From CAMDPA01 sp963825625 (GTDB taxonomy: Bacteria; Pseudomonadota; Alphaproteobacteria; Rhizobiales; Hyphomicrobiaceae): a DNA stretch of 64,000 bases. The translations under genes were made by a program, and so were the position numbers. This document shows positions 9,970 to 18,350 of the stretch, one piece after another (positions within the stretch are counted from its first letter, which is position 1; the number at the start of each line of letters is the position of its first letter). The stretch spans positions 1-64,000 of the forward strand of contig CAWGUF010000020.1 in assembly GCA_963825625.1 (NCBI GenBank). The letters run 5' to 3'. The notes under the pieces were generated by a model, which saw only the letters and a list, made by a program, of their open reading frames with translations, was not told the DNA's origin and ran no database searches.

Positions 9970-10581
9970 ATGAGGATCATCGATCAGCCCCGTGCCCCCA
10001 ATCCGCGGCGCGTGAGGATCTTTCTGGCCGAGAAGGGTATCGAGGTGCCGTTCGAGGCGATCGATATCATGAAGCACGAGCATAAGGCGCCGGGGTTTGC
10101 CCGTCTCAACCCGTTTCAGCAGGTGCCGGTTTTGGTGCTGGATGATGGCATGGCGATCTCTGAAAGCGTCGCTATCTGCCGGTACTTTGAGGAAATACAA
10201 CCTGAACCGCCACTGATGGGGGAAACCCCACTGGAGCAGGCCCGCATTGAAATGTGGAATCGCCGCGTCGAGCTGGGACTGTTCCACGCTGTGGCGAATT
10301 GTTTTCGCCACACCCACCCCGCCATGGCCCCTCTGGAAGACCCGCAAATCGCATCCTGGGGCGAGGTCAATCGCAACCGGGCGCTGGATTTCCTGGGCTT
10401 GCTCGACAGTGAATTGCGCAATAGCGACTATATTGCCGGCGGCGGCTACTCCATTGCCGACATCACCGCTTTGGTCGCCGTTGATTTCATGAAGCCGGCC
10501 AAGATTGATCGGCCGCAAGGTCTGGCCGGACTGGACCGCTGGTACGACAGAGTCAATGCCAGGCCGAGTGCGAGGGCCTGA
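9970..10581 (+). CDS. Glutathione S-transferase family protein
   Basis: 203 residues. N-terminal thioredoxin fold: RAPNPRRVRIFLAEKG at the position of the active-site turn, then NPFQQVPVLVLDDG containing the cis-Pro after Val, and AISESVAICRYFEE, the ESxAI glutathione gamma-glutamyl site. The C-terminal helical domain contains GYSIADITALVAVDF, the usual GST N-capping region. It joins glutathione to electrophiles or acts as a disulfide reductase; the substrate is unknown. The ribosome-binding site AGAGGAG stands six bases before the ATG. It is followed by a separate MBL-fold gene 130 bp away. Confidence 0.85.
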   Translation: MRIIDQPRAPNPRRVRIFLAEKGIEVPFEAIDIMKHEHKAPGFARLNPFQQVPVLVLDDGMAISESVAICRYFEEIQPEPPLMGETPLEQARIEMWNRRVELGLFHAVANCFRHTHPAMAPLEDPQIASWGEVNRNRALDFLGLLDSELRNSDYIAGGGYSIADITALVAVDFMKPAKIDRPQGLAGLDRWYDRVNARPSARA

Positions 10582-10710
10582 GCGGGTCGCCGTCCGTGTG
10601 AGCTAAAAGGCTTGGCTGTTACCTACGGAACAGCGCAGACGCTGCCGGTGTGCAACAGCCTTGGGATAAAACTAGCAACAGCATCGCGCACAGCGATCGT
10701 AGGGGGTTGG

Positions 10711-11454
10711 ATGAGGATCACCGTCGCCGGGTGCGGCGACGCGTTCGGCTCTGGAGGCCGGCTGCAAAGTTGCTACCACCTGGAGACAGCTGGCAGCCGG
10801 CTGCTGATAGACTGCGGCGCGACAGCGTTGATTGCCATGGAACGTGTCGGCCTTTCGCCGGCAGCGGTGGATACCGTCGTGATCTCGCATCTTCACGGCG
10901 ATCACTATAGTGGCCTGGTCTGGTGGCTGTTGCGGGCAGTCTATGTCGAGCAGCGCACTTCGCCGCTCCTTGTCGCGGGCCCCCCTGGAACCAGGCAGCG
11001 GCTCCACGCTGCTGCGGAGGCGCTGTTCCCCGGCATGATGCAACGCGAGTTCCCTTTCCCGCTCCGGTTTCACGAGCTGGAGTTGGGACGGCGCGACCAG
11101 GTCGGCCCCGTCTGGGTGACGCCGTTCGAAGCCGTGCATCCCAGCGGCGCACCGTCCTATTCTTTGCGGCTCGAGGCCGAGGGACGGACCGTTGCCTACT
11201 CCGGCGATACGGAGTGGACCGACGCCCTGCTGTCGTGCTCTCGCGATTCCGACCTCTTCATCTGCGAATGTTTTGGCTACGACAGCACCGTTCGCAATCA
11301 TCTTGAGTGGCGCGGCCTGTCTGCTCGGCTTTCTGATATTGCCGCACGCCGTGTGCTCTTGACGCACATGGGCGCCGACATGCTGGCCCATGCGCATGAG
11401 GCACGTGAGGCCGGGGTCGAGCTGGCTGAGGACGGGCTGGTGCTCGAGGTGTGA
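10711..11454 (+). CDS. Metallo-beta-lactamase-fold hydrolase (RNase Z-like)
   Basis: 247 residues. Begins MRITVAGCGDAFGSGGR, typical of the RNase Z/PhnP-like branch. The metal-binding HLHGDH motif is at ~residues 72-77, followed by VHPSGAPSYSLRL, AYSGDTEW (metal-bridging Asp) and LLTHMGADM near the end. This is a di-zinc hydrolase; the substrate (phosphodiester or small ester) cannot be told. The start at 10711 follows an AGGGGG ribosome-binding site; an open frame upstream to 10612 lacks similarity. The stop is 10 bp before the ATG of the next gene, so the two are probably co-transcribed. Confidence 0.82.
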   Translation: MRITVAGCGDAFGSGGRLQSCYHLETAGSRLLIDCGATALIAMERVGLSPAAVDTVVISHLHGDHYSGLVWWLLRAVYVEQRTSPLLVAGPPGTRQRLHAAAEALFPGMMQREFPFPLRFHELELGRRDQVGPVWVTPFEAVHPSGAPSYSLRLEAEGRTVAYSGDTEWTDALLSCSRDSDLFICECFGYDSTVRNHLEWRGLSARLSDIAARRVLLTHMGADMLAHAHEAREAGVELAEDGLVLEV

Positions 11455-11464
11455 AGCAGCAACG

Positions 11465-12079
11465 ATGAGCGAAGGTCTGGCCAAACTCTTGGCGGAGATC
11501 AAAGCCTGCCGCCTGTGCATCGACAGCCCCCTGGCCCGGCCGTTGCCGCACGAGCCGCGCCCGGTTCTGTTGGCTGCGGCGACGGCGACGATCGGGATTT
11601 TCGGTCAGGCGCCCGGCACGCGTGTGCACGCCTGCGGGATACCGTTCATGGACCCTTCGGGTGAGCGGTTGCGCGAGTGGATGGCTGTGACGGCGGACGA
11701 ATTCTACGATACCTCGCGAATCGCGATCGTGCCGATGGGGTTCTGCTTCCCCGGACACGACGCGAAGGGAGGCGATCTGCCGCCCAGACCGGAATGCGCG
11801 CCGCGCTGGCGGGATCGCGTCATGGCCGGCTTGCCGGAATTGCGCCTGATGCTCCTGGTTGGCCAATACGCACATCGCTGGCATCTGGGGAAGCGTCGCT
11901 GCGCCACGCTGACGGAGACGGTCGGCGCTTGGCGTACATATATCGCCCCTGGTGAGGTCCCTCAGATGTTTCCCCTCCCCCACCCGTCGTGGCGCAACAA
12001 TGCCTGGATCAAGCGCAATCCCTGGTTTCAAGATGAATTGCTGCCGGCGTTGCGGGCCCAGGTTCGACGGCACCTTTAG
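11465..12079 (+). CDS. Uracil-DNA glycosylase superfamily protein
   Basis: 204 residues. Motif I is FGQAPGTRVHACGIPFMDPSG, the GQAPG water-activating loop of family 4/5-like enzymes; the C-terminal motif is PLPHPSWRN, the HPS loop that inserts into DNA. Near the N-terminus a CRLC pair is in the position of two Fe-S cysteines in family 4 enzymes. The other two ligands cannot be assigned with certainty (candidates are in CGIPF, MGFCF and PECAP). Proteins of this kind are commonly annotated as UDG-family without proven base specificity. It is the second gene of an apparent two-gene unit with the MBL hydrolase. Confidence 0.75.
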   Translation: MSEGLAKLLAEIKACRLCIDSPLARPLPHEPRPVLLAAATATIGIFGQAPGTRVHACGIPFMDPSGERLREWMAVTADEFYDTSRIAIVPMGFCFPGHDAKGGDLPPRPECAPRWRDRVMAGLPELRLMLLVGQYAHRWHLGKRRCATLTETVGAWRTYIAPGEVPQMFPLPHPSWRNNAWIKRNPWFQDELLPALRAQVRRHL

Positions 12080-12256
12080 AGTATTTCCGATTGAGACAGA
12101 AGCGCTCCAGGCCGCGACTGCGGCCCGGCGCTGGTGCGCCGCCCCCGCGGAGTGCCAGGCCTTTTTAGGCCGGTGCGGCACGTGAGCGAGAAGGACAGAT
12201 CGCTTCGGCCTAAGGCGGAAACGAGCTAGAGCGGAATGCCACCGTGTGGAGCCGCC

Positions 12257-12730
12257 TCACGCTGCGCAGTCGAGAGCCTCTGATATGGCTATCGCGCGCA
12301 GGCCTGCCCCGGCCGCGACAATGTCCTCCCTCATGTCCTCGAAATCAAAGCCGGCCCGCGACAAGGTGGCGAGCACGCCGTCGATCGGCTCGTTGGCTGC
12401 GCGCGCTGCCGCCCATAACAGTGCCGATCGCGTCCCGGACTGGCAGGCCAGAACAATCGGTCCCGGCAGGCTTGCCAATGCGGCGGCCACGGTCTCGACG
12501 GCGGCCATATCGAGCACCTCGTGCTTGGCCACAGGCAAATGCCGGAACGCAATCCCGCTTTGTCGTGCAAGTGCAGCGGTCTCGCCGGCGTTGAGTTGCC
12601 CGTCTTCCTCGTTGTCGAGACGATTGCTGATCAGGGCCCGGAAGCCGTGGTGCGCAAGGGCGGGGATGTCCGCTGCCGTCAGGCTGCGAGCCACCGCGAT
12701 GCACGATGAGATATAGGTGATCCGCTCCAT
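12257..12730 (-). CDS. DUF442/TIGR01244-family phosphatase-like protein
   Basis: 157 residues with a Cys-based phosphatase loop CQSGTRSALLWA (C-x5-R), preceded by LACQ and a short strand, as in the beta-lactamase hydrolase-like phosphatases often annotated as TIGR01244 sulfur transferases. In several rhizobial and sulfide-oxidising bacteria the domain is fused to, or neighbours, persulfide dioxygenase; here it stands alone. The Met at 12730 (MERITYISS) follows an AGGG ribosome-binding site and replaces a start eight codons upstream. It is divergent from the Lrp-type regulator. Confidence 0.7.
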   Translation of the reverse strand: MERITYISSCIAVARSLTAADIPALAHHGFRALISNRLDNEEDGQLNAGETAALARQSGIAFRHLPVAKHEVLDMAAVETVAAALASLPGPIVLACQSGTRSALLWAAARAANEPIDGVLATLSRAGFDFEDMREDIVAAGAGLRAIAISEALDCAA

Positions 12731-12773
12731 GGCGCCCTGCCCTGTTTGCAACAAGGGTCATTTATTGAAAAAA

Positions 12774-12876
12774 CATACCTCAATCAAGTCCATCTCGGAT
12801 ATAAAAGAGAAAAAAATACTATACTATCGGCAGTCGCTTCTGTATTAGAAAAAAATGATTGGCAATCGGCCGAGGG
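12774..12876. promoter_or_regulatory. AT-rich divergent promoter region before the Lrp-type gene
   Basis: About 100 bases with A-runs (gagaaaaaaatac, tagaaaaaaatg) and a -10-like tatact, lying between the phosphatase and regulator genes. Lrp/AsnC proteins prefer AT-rich, bendable DNA and often regulate their own promoter and divergent genes, so this is the likely site; no precise operator is visible. Confidence 0.4.
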
Positions 12877-12909
12877 CCGAGAACAGCATTCCAAATTCAG
12901 GAGGGTGCG

Positions 12910-13410
12910 ATGCTCGACGATATGGACGTCAAGATCCTGCGCGTGCTGCAGGAGGATGCGACCCGCCCGGTGGCCGAGATCGGCAAGGAAGTAGGCCTTT
13001 CGACAACGCCGTGCTGGCGCAGAATTCAGAAGCTGGAGGAAACCGGCGTCCTGCAGCGGCGCGTCGCGCTGCTGGACCCGGAGAAGATCAACGTCGGGGT
13101 CACGGTGTTCGTTTCCGTGAAGACCGATCAGCACAGCATCGAATGGCTGGATCGTTTTCACGCTGCCGTGGTCGAGTTTCCTGAAGTGGTCGAATTCTAC
13201 CGGATGTCCGGCGAGGTCGACTATCTCCTGCGTGTCGTCGTTCCCGACATCGCCGCTTATGACGCCTTCTACAAGCGTCTGATCTCGCGCATCGACATCG
13301 CCAAGGTATCGTCGGCCTTCGCCATGGAGCAGATCAAATTCACCACGGCTCTGCCGCTCACCTTCGCGAAGACGGCAAAAAGCGAGCGCGCCGAGCGCGA
13401 CAAGGGCTGA
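12910..13410 (+). CDS. Lrp/AsnC-family transcriptional regulator
   Basis: 166 residues. N-terminal helix-turn-helix: MDVKILRVLQEDATRPVAEI ends the first helices, and GLSTTPCWRRIQKLEETG is the recognition region. The C-terminal RAM/ligand domain includes VVEFYRMSGEVDYLLRVV and FYKRLISRIDIAKVSSAFAM. Members respond to amino acids as octamers. The ATG at 12910 follows a canonical AGGAGG; earlier in-frame starts have none. Its targets may include the divergent phosphatase gene. Confidence 0.9.
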   Translation: MLDDMDVKILRVLQEDATRPVAEIGKEVGLSTTPCWRRIQKLEETGVLQRRVALLDPEKINVGVTVFVSVKTDQHSIEWLDRFHAAVVEFPEVVEFYRMSGEVDYLLRVVVPDIAAYDAFYKRLISRIDIAKVSSAFAMEQIKFTTALPLTFAKTAKSERAERDKG

Positions 13411-13680
13411 ACCTTGTCGCGTCCATGGTCGTCGCGGACGCTGAAGTGACGCTCGTGCTTGCCCTTTGCCGTGCGTGGATGCAGGCTCGCTGTCGACGAT
13501 CGACACTGCGGATCGGCTCGTGCGCCTCCGGCCCTGCGCAGCTCGCGGTTGCGAATCTCGCAATTGGCGGGGCCACCGCGATGGTCTAGTGTCCGCCCTG
13601 CCGGGGCCATACTGGAACGCTCCGCCGCGACTGAGAATGCGCCTGGGCTTGTAGCCCTCAGTCAAGCTGCCGAGGCGACG

Positions 13681-14313
13681 ATGATCGATCTTTATACCTG
13701 GTCCACGCCGAACGGTCGCAAGGCTTCGATCATGCTCGAGGAGATCGGCCTGCCCTACACCGTGCATGCAGTCGACATCGGCAAGGGCGACCAATTTGAT
13801 CCGGCGTTCCTGAAAGTCAGCCCGAACAATCGAATTCCTGCCATCGTTGATCGCGACAATGGCCAGACAGTGTTCGAGTCCGGAGCGATACTCCTCTATC
13901 TCGCCAACAAGAGCGGCAAGCTCCTGGCCAAGGACGGCGAGGCGCGATGGCGGGCAATCGAGTGGCTCATGTGGCAGATGGGTGGGTTTGGTCCGATGCT
14001 TGGTCAGGCACACCACTTCCTCAAGTACAATCGCGGCAAGGCGCCCTATGCAGAGCAGCGCTACGCGACCGAGACCAGGCGGCTGTATGGTGTGCTCGAC
14101 AAGCAGTTGGCCGCGTGTGAATACGTCGCTGGCAGTGAATACAGCGTAGCTGACGTATCTGTCTGGCCATGGGTGTCGCGTTTCGAGTGGCACATCGGCG
14201 ATCTCAAGGACTTCTCCAACGTCGTGCGCTGGTATCGTGCGGTTGCTGCCAGGCCTGCGGTCGTGCGCGGTTATCATGTGCCGACGCCGCAGGCCGAGAT
14301 ACCGATGCCGTGA
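13681..14313 (+). CDS. Glutathione S-transferase (YfcG/YghU-like)
   Basis: 210 residues. The start LYTWSTPNGRKASIMLEEIG is the pattern of nu-class-type disulfide-bond reductases (TPNGRK with the active-site Thr/Asn). It continues with SPNNRIPAIVD (cis-Pro) and VFESGAILLYLA (ESGAI glutathione site), and the C-terminal domain has YSVADVSVWPWV. Relatives reduce disulfides using two glutathiones. It is unrelated in operon terms to the first GST at 9970. The ribosome-binding site is weak (GAGGCG). Confidence 0.85.
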   Translation: MIDLYTWSTPNGRKASIMLEEIGLPYTVHAVDIGKGDQFDPAFLKVSPNNRIPAIVDRDNGQTVFESGAILLYLANKSGKLLAKDGEARWRAIEWLMWQMGGFGPMLGQAHHFLKYNRGKAPYAEQRYATETRRLYGVLDKQLAACEYVAGSEYSVADVSVWPWVSRFEWHIGDLKDFSNVVRWYRAVAARPAVVRGYHVPTPQAEIPMP

Positions 14314-14445
14314 TCACCGCAATGGCGGCGCCGCCCGGCGCGATGGGCGGGGCGCAGTCGCTATAAGTCTCGTCTACGTACAATCCGAGATAGAAGCCTG
14401 GTGCCGCAGGAATAGACGCCGGCAGAGCTGAAGAGGTGGGAAACG

Positions 14446-15372
14446 ATGCAACAGGAACGCAATTTCAGCGGCATTATTGCGCCGGTGCTGACACCATTCG
14501 GATCCGACGGTGCGCCGGACCCCGAACGTTTCCTCGATCATGCGCATTGGCTGATCGAGGAGGGCTGCACCGCTCTGGCCCCCTTCGGCACCACCAGCGA
14601 GGCCAATTCAATGGGCCTGGATGAGCGCCTCGAGCTGCTCGAGACGCTGGTAGAGGGAGGCATCGATCCATCGATGCTGATGCCGGGCACCGGCGCCTGT
14701 TCCGTCACGGACGCCGTGATCCTGACCGAGCATGCGGCAGAATGTGGATGCGGCGGCGTGCTCATGCTGCCCCCGTTCTATTACAAGAACCCGAGCGAAG
14801 AGGGCTTGTTCCGCTTCTTCGCGTCCGTGATCGACGAGGTCGGGGAGGACGATCTGGCGATCTACCTCTACCACATCCCGCCGGTTGCCCAGGTCGGCTT
14901 CCCGTTGTCGCTGATCGCCCGGCTGAAATCGGAGTTCCCGGAGGTGATCAAGGGAATGAAGGACTCGTCCGGCGACTGGTCGAACATGCAGGCGGTGATG
15001 CAGGCCCATCCCGATCTTGAGTTCTTTCCTGGCTCGGAGCAGTTCCTCCTCGACGGTCTTCGCACCGGTGCCGCCGGCGTAATATCCGCCACCGCCAATG
15101 TAAGTCCGGGGCCGATGCGTGCCCTGTTCGATAGCTGGCAACAAAGCGGTGCCGACGAGCAGCAGGCAAGCATCAGCGCCCTGCGCAATGCCGTCGAGGC
15201 TTATCCGGTCGTGCCGCTGCTCAAGGCGCTGGTCGCCCATTATCGGCAGGATCCGGGCTGGGCGCTGGTACGTCCGCCGTTCGAGCCGCTCGATCAGGAA
15301 ATCGCCAAGGCCGCCGTCGCCGAGCTTGCCGAAAAGCATGGCTTGCGCCTCGATATCGACGAGGCTGCTTGA
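14446..15372 (+). CDS. DapA-family (dihydrodipicolinate synthase-like) lyase
   Basis: 308 residues, a (beta/alpha)8 aldolase of the DHDPS/NAL superfamily. The phosphate/carboxylate loop is GTTSEANSM (GTTGEA in true DapA), the catalytic Tyr is about residue 142 in YHIPP and the Schiff-base Lys is about residue 172 in KGMKDSSGD. The changes in the first loop and an isolated locus suggest a catabolic aldolase or lyase rather than the lysine-pathway enzyme; the substrate is unknown. The ribosome-binding site is GAGGTGGG. The LysR gene just downstream on the opposite strand may control it. Confidence 0.82.
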   Translation: MQQERNFSGIIAPVLTPFGSDGAPDPERFLDHAHWLIEEGCTALAPFGTTSEANSMGLDERLELLETLVEGGIDPSMLMPGTGACSVTDAVILTEHAAECGCGGVLMLPPFYYKNPSEEGLFRFFASVIDEVGEDDLAIYLYHIPPVAQVGFPLSLIARLKSEFPEVIKGMKDSSGDWSNMQAVMQAHPDLEFFPGSEQFLLDGLRTGAAGVISATANVSPGPMRALFDSWQQSGADEQQASISALRNAVEAYPVVPLLKALVAHYRQDPGWALVRPPFEPLDQEIAKAAVAELAEKHGLRLDIDEAA

Positions 15373-15466
15373 GCGGCAATCGGCACACGTCTTCCCGGTG
15401 TGGCCGCCGCCTGATGCTGTCCATGCGCGATGAGGACAGAGCGGCTCCACTCTTGGCGGCAACGAT

Positions 15467-16330
15467 TCAGGACGCCTTGCTTTGACCCGCCCGCTTGGCG
15501 ATGCTGCGTAGTCCCTGCAGTATCGGCTCGAACGCCTCCTCGTCACGCGTCTCGGGATAGACCGCGCACACCGGATAAGTGAACTTTCGCGCATTCTGAA
15601 TCGCCTTCAGGCGTCCCCGCGCGATGTGCTGCTTCACGAGCCGATAAGGGGCATAGCCCGCGCCCTCCGCCCCGATCAGGTGGTCGAGGCCAAGACTGCC
15701 GATATCCAGATGCAGCATTGGTGCCGCGAGATCTGGATAGGCCGCCGTGAGGTCGATCTGGAGTTCGGGACACCAGTCCAGCGACATCAGGCTGACGGTC
15801 TGTCGTCGGCCTGTCAGCTGGCCACTTGTCACCAGCACGAACTCCTCGTCGAAAAGATGCTCGATTTCCAGGCCTGGCGGCGGCACCGGACGGTACATGA
15901 TGGCCACATCGAGCGTTCCCTCGATCAGTCGCTGGGTGAGGACATGGCTCTGGGCGGCGAAGGCCGAGAGGGCGACATCGGGCATTTTGCGCCGTACCCA
16001 CCCCACCCATCGTAGAAGAAAGCCGTCCCATAGGCATGCGGGCGCCCCCGCTGCCATCAGGTCCTGGTGCCGCTCCGTAAGCCCGATCTCCACCTGCGCG
16101 TGCTGCCACACCCGGACCAGTGTCAGCGCGTGACGTCGGAACTGCTCACCGGCGGCCGTCAGCGAAGCGCCACTTTTCGAGCGTTCGTAAAGCGGTCGTC
16201 CGAGGCTCGTTTCAAGCACCTTGATACGCGCACTGACCGTAGACTGCGTGAGGTTCATGCGTCGGGCCGCCTCGATGAAGCTGCCCGTCTCGGTCACCAT
16301 CAGAAACGTTCTGGCGAGATTGATGTCCAT
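15467..16330 (-). CDS. LysR-family transcriptional regulator
   Basis: 287 residues. The N-terminal winged helix, MDINLARTFLMVTETGSFIEAARRM followed by LTQSTVSARIKVLE, is typical. The effector domain has the usual layout, with EGTLDVAIMYRP and a late GAEGAGYAPYRLV. The ATG at 16330 is chosen because it begins the conserved HTH; the open frame to 16387 adds nothing conserved. It converges with the DapA-like gene and is divergent from the small basic-protein gene at 16606. A palindrome 78-96 bp upstream of its start is a probable self-regulatory site. Confidence 0.88.
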   Translation of the reverse strand: MDINLARTFLMVTETGSFIEAARRMNLTQSTVSARIKVLETSLGRPLYERSKSGASLTAAGEQFRRHALTLVRVWQHAQVEIGLTERHQDLMAAGAPACLWDGFLLRWVGWVRRKMPDVALSAFAAQSHVLTQRLIEGTLDVAIMYRPVPPPGLEIEHLFDEEFVLVTSGQLTGRRQTVSLMSLDWCPELQIDLTAAYPDLAAPMLHLDIGSLGLDHLIGAEGAGYAPYRLVKQHIARGRLKAIQNARKFTYPVCAVYPETRDEEAFEPILQGLRSIAKRAGQSKAS

Positions 16331-16407
16331 GGCACTTCGCGCTGTCTGCTCGTGCGTGCTGCCGCGTGTCGGGGAGTTATCCACCAAAAAGATGGCCGAG
16401 AGACGAT

Positions 16408-16426
16408 CTATCGAAGTTTTCGATAG
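16408..16426. promoter_or_regulatory. Perfect palindrome, likely LysR-type operator
   Basis: CTATCGAA, three bases, then TTCGATAG: an 8-bp perfect inverted repeat containing ATC-N9-GAT, which fits the LysR-family T-N11-A box. It lies in the gap between the LysR gene (start 16330) and the divergent small gene at 16606, where LysR proteins usually bind for autoregulation. Confidence 0.6.
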
Positions 16427-16605
16427 TGGTCACCGGAATTTTCCGTTTGCGACGCGAATTGAATCTCACCATCTTCACAGTCGCTCCGATTCTCGAAGTC
16501 GGTGCTAGAGGAGTTCTCCCACGCAAGGTCACCGAGGCGCCTCGAGCGGCTCCTGGGTGAGCAAGGCAAACCGAGAACAACCGCTGAAAAGAAGGATCGA
16601 AGACA

Positions 16606-16701
16606 ATGAAGGCCAAGACCACGAAAGCCGCCGCTAAAAAGGCTCCAGCAAAAAAGGCAGCCGCCAAGAAGGCGCCTGCTAAGAAAGCCAAGAAGAAGTA
16701 G
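16606..16701 (+). CDS. Small histone H1-like Ala/Lys-rich protein
   Basis: 31 codons, made almost only of Lys and Ala with a few Pro and Thr (KKAPAKKAAAKKAPAKKA-type repeats), ending in KKK. It starts with MKAKTTK after an AAGGA ribosome-binding site at a suitable distance. Composition and repeat pattern match the C-terminal tail of histone H1 and the short AlgP/HC1-like proteins of many alpha- and betaproteobacteria, which bind DNA nonspecifically. The function here is inferred from composition only. Confidence 0.65.
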   Translation: MKAKTTKAAAKKAPAKKAAAKKAPAKKAKKK

Positions 16702-16734
16702 TCGAGTTCCAACCTCGGATCGAGGGAGCTGGTC

Positions 16735-17076
16735 GTGAAAGTTGTGCACGCTATTGCGGCCGGCCTTTTCGCAGGTTCAGTCTCTACGATGGCAGCGCAG
16801 GCAAGCTCGATCGTCAATCGCGATGATGGCGAGCATACGCTGACGATCGTTGAGAAGGGTGCTTCCAGACAGCATGTGCTCCAACGCGACGGCGTACTGG
16901 AACGCGTCTGCCCCGCAGGCTGCATCGTCCGCCTGCAAGGGAGTGCCGAAGCCGAGTACCGGCTCGAAGGCAACGAGGTCGTGACCATCAAGTCCGGCTT
17001 CCTCTACTACACCGGTCCGGTACAGCAGGATGAGCCGCCTGCCGATAGCGCCAAGCAGGGCCGCGGCAAAACGTAA
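16735..17076 (+). CDS. Small exported protein of unknown function
   Basis: 113 residues with a signal peptide (MKVVHAIAAGLFAGSVSTMAAQAS, cleavage expected after AQA), then a compact domain with two Cys close together (VCPAGC) and the segment LQGSAEAEYRLEGNEVVTIK. The tail is polar and Lys/Gly-rich. The start is GTG at 16735 with GAGGGAG upstream, 33 bp after the H1-like gene, so the two may share a transcript. No family is recognised. Confidence 0.65.
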   Translation: MKVVHAIAAGLFAGSVSTMAAQASSIVNRDDGEHTLTIVEKGASRQHVLQRDGVLERVCPAGCIVRLQGSAEAEYRLEGNEVVTIKSGFLYYTGPVQQDEPPADSAKQGRGKT

Positions 17077-17158
17077 GCCTGCTGAGTTCGGCCAGATTAG
17101 AGCCTGGTCTCCGCACTTCGCTGCGGGGCCGGGCGCTTTGTGTCAAGCGATCGGCCTT

Positions 17159-17908
17159 TCAAGCGATCGGCACGGAGACGCGCCTTGTCGGACCGAAGCG
17201 ACGTGTAAACGTCGCCGCCAGCGCCATGTCCATCTCTGCAGTGCTGACGATGAGACCGAGGTCCGCCAGGCTCGTTACGCCATGGCTGGCGACCCCGCAC
17301 GGCACAATTCCGCTGAAGTGGCTGAGATCCGGCTCCACGTTGATTGCCAGCCCGTGCATGCTCACCCACTGCCTGAGCCGGATACCGATCGCAGCGATCT
17401 TGTCCTCTCCGCCCTCCCCCTTCTGCGGGCGCCGGACCCAGACGCCGACCCTGTCGTTGCGGATCTCGCCCCTGACGTTGAATCCATCGAGAGTTTCGAT
17501 AACCCACGCTTCCAGCTCGGATACGAACGCGCGCACGTCCCTGCCGCGCTGTCCGAGGTCGAGCATAACGTAGGCGATGCGCTGGCCGGGACCATGATAG
17601 GTGTACTGCCCGCCGCGACCGCTTCTGTGCACTGGAAAGCGGTTCGGCTCCAAGAGGTCCGTTGGCTTGGCGCTGGTTCCCGCAGTGTAGATGGGCGGGT
17701 GCTCGAGCAGCCAGACCAGTTCGCTCGCCTCCCCGCGTGCGATCTTGTCGGCCCGCTCCTCCATTGCGGCCACCGCCGCGGCATAGTCCACCGGCGCGTC
17801 GCTGATCGCCCACTCCACGACAGTCGCCAGCCGCTTCAGCTCGGCCTGTGCCCGGCGATTGTCGCCGCTGTTGGGAGAAAGTGTGCTCCCGCGTTCGCCC
17901 TGGCTCAT
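17159..17908 (-). CDS. lipB: LipB, octanoyl-[ACP]:protein N-octanoyltransferase
   Basis: 249 residues. Transfers octanoate from acyl carrier protein to the lipoyl domains of 2-oxoacid dehydrogenases and GcvH, the first step of lipoate assembly. Motifs: LVWLLEHPPIYTAGTSA, then GRGGQYTYHGPGQ, KIAAIGIRLRQWVSMHG (active-site Lys) and the catalytic Cys in GIVPCGV. Length and all key residues are normal. The N-terminal ~30 residues are polar and may not all be translated. It is cytoplasmic; no lipA is in the window. Confidence 0.95.
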   Translation of the reverse strand: MSQGERGSTLSPNSGDNRRAQAELKRLATVVEWAISDAPVDYAAAVAAMEERADKIARGEASELVWLLEHPPIYTAGTSAKPTDLLEPNRFPVHRSGRGGQYTYHGPGQRIAYVMLDLGQRGRDVRAFVSELEAWVIETLDGFNVRGEIRNDRVGVWVRRPQKGEGGEDKIAAIGIRLRQWVSMHGLAINVEPDLSHFSGIVPCGVASHGVTSLADLGLIVSTAEMDMALAATFTRRFGPTRRVSVPIA

Positions 17909-18205
17909 GGTGGATGGTCCCGCCTGTCACGTTTTGGCGCGAAAGCTTGCGCGCTGTGCCCCGTGTTGGCAACGGTCGATACGTTCTGCGGCGGTGGCCG
18001 TCAGCGCTCGCAGTTACGGCTATACATGGCGCCGGGTCGAACCCGGTGCAACTCGGCATCCGACGCTTTCGGATCGGCCGGCGGATCGACCGGTGCTTGC
18101 CTTCCCTGCGCCAGTCTGCTAGGCGAAGCGCCTTCGCGCGGATCATCGCTTGTTGCTCCGTGCCGGGTCTGCTAGAGGGGCTCTTCTGTGCCTTTCGGCG
18201 CCCAT

Positions 18206-18290
18206 GCGGTCGTGGCGGAATTGGTAGACGCACTACCTTGAGGTGGTAGCGGGGCAACCCGTGAAGGTTCGAGTCCTTTCGACCGCACCA
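18206..18290 (+). tRNA. tRNA-Leu (anticodon GAG)
   Basis: 85 nt with encoded CCA. The acceptor stem GCGGTCG pairs with CGACCGC; the anticodon stem CTACC/GGTAG frames the loop TTGAGGT, so the anticodon is GAG, reading CUC/CUU. A long variable arm (GCGGGGCAACCCGT) and the T-arm GGTTCGAGTCC are typical of a class II leucine tRNA. Confidence 0.97.
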
Positions 18291-18350
18291 ATATTGCCGG
18301 CGTGAGCCGGACTTCTGATGGACCGCCCTTGTTGGCGGGAGACAACTGGC

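Noticed and set aside
16377..16991. A 204-codon minus-strand open frame rich in Ala and Phe across the H1-like gene
   Set aside because: It is the reverse of the Lys/Ala repeat and of the small exported-protein gene; no ribosome-binding site, and the plus-strand genes have sensible starts.
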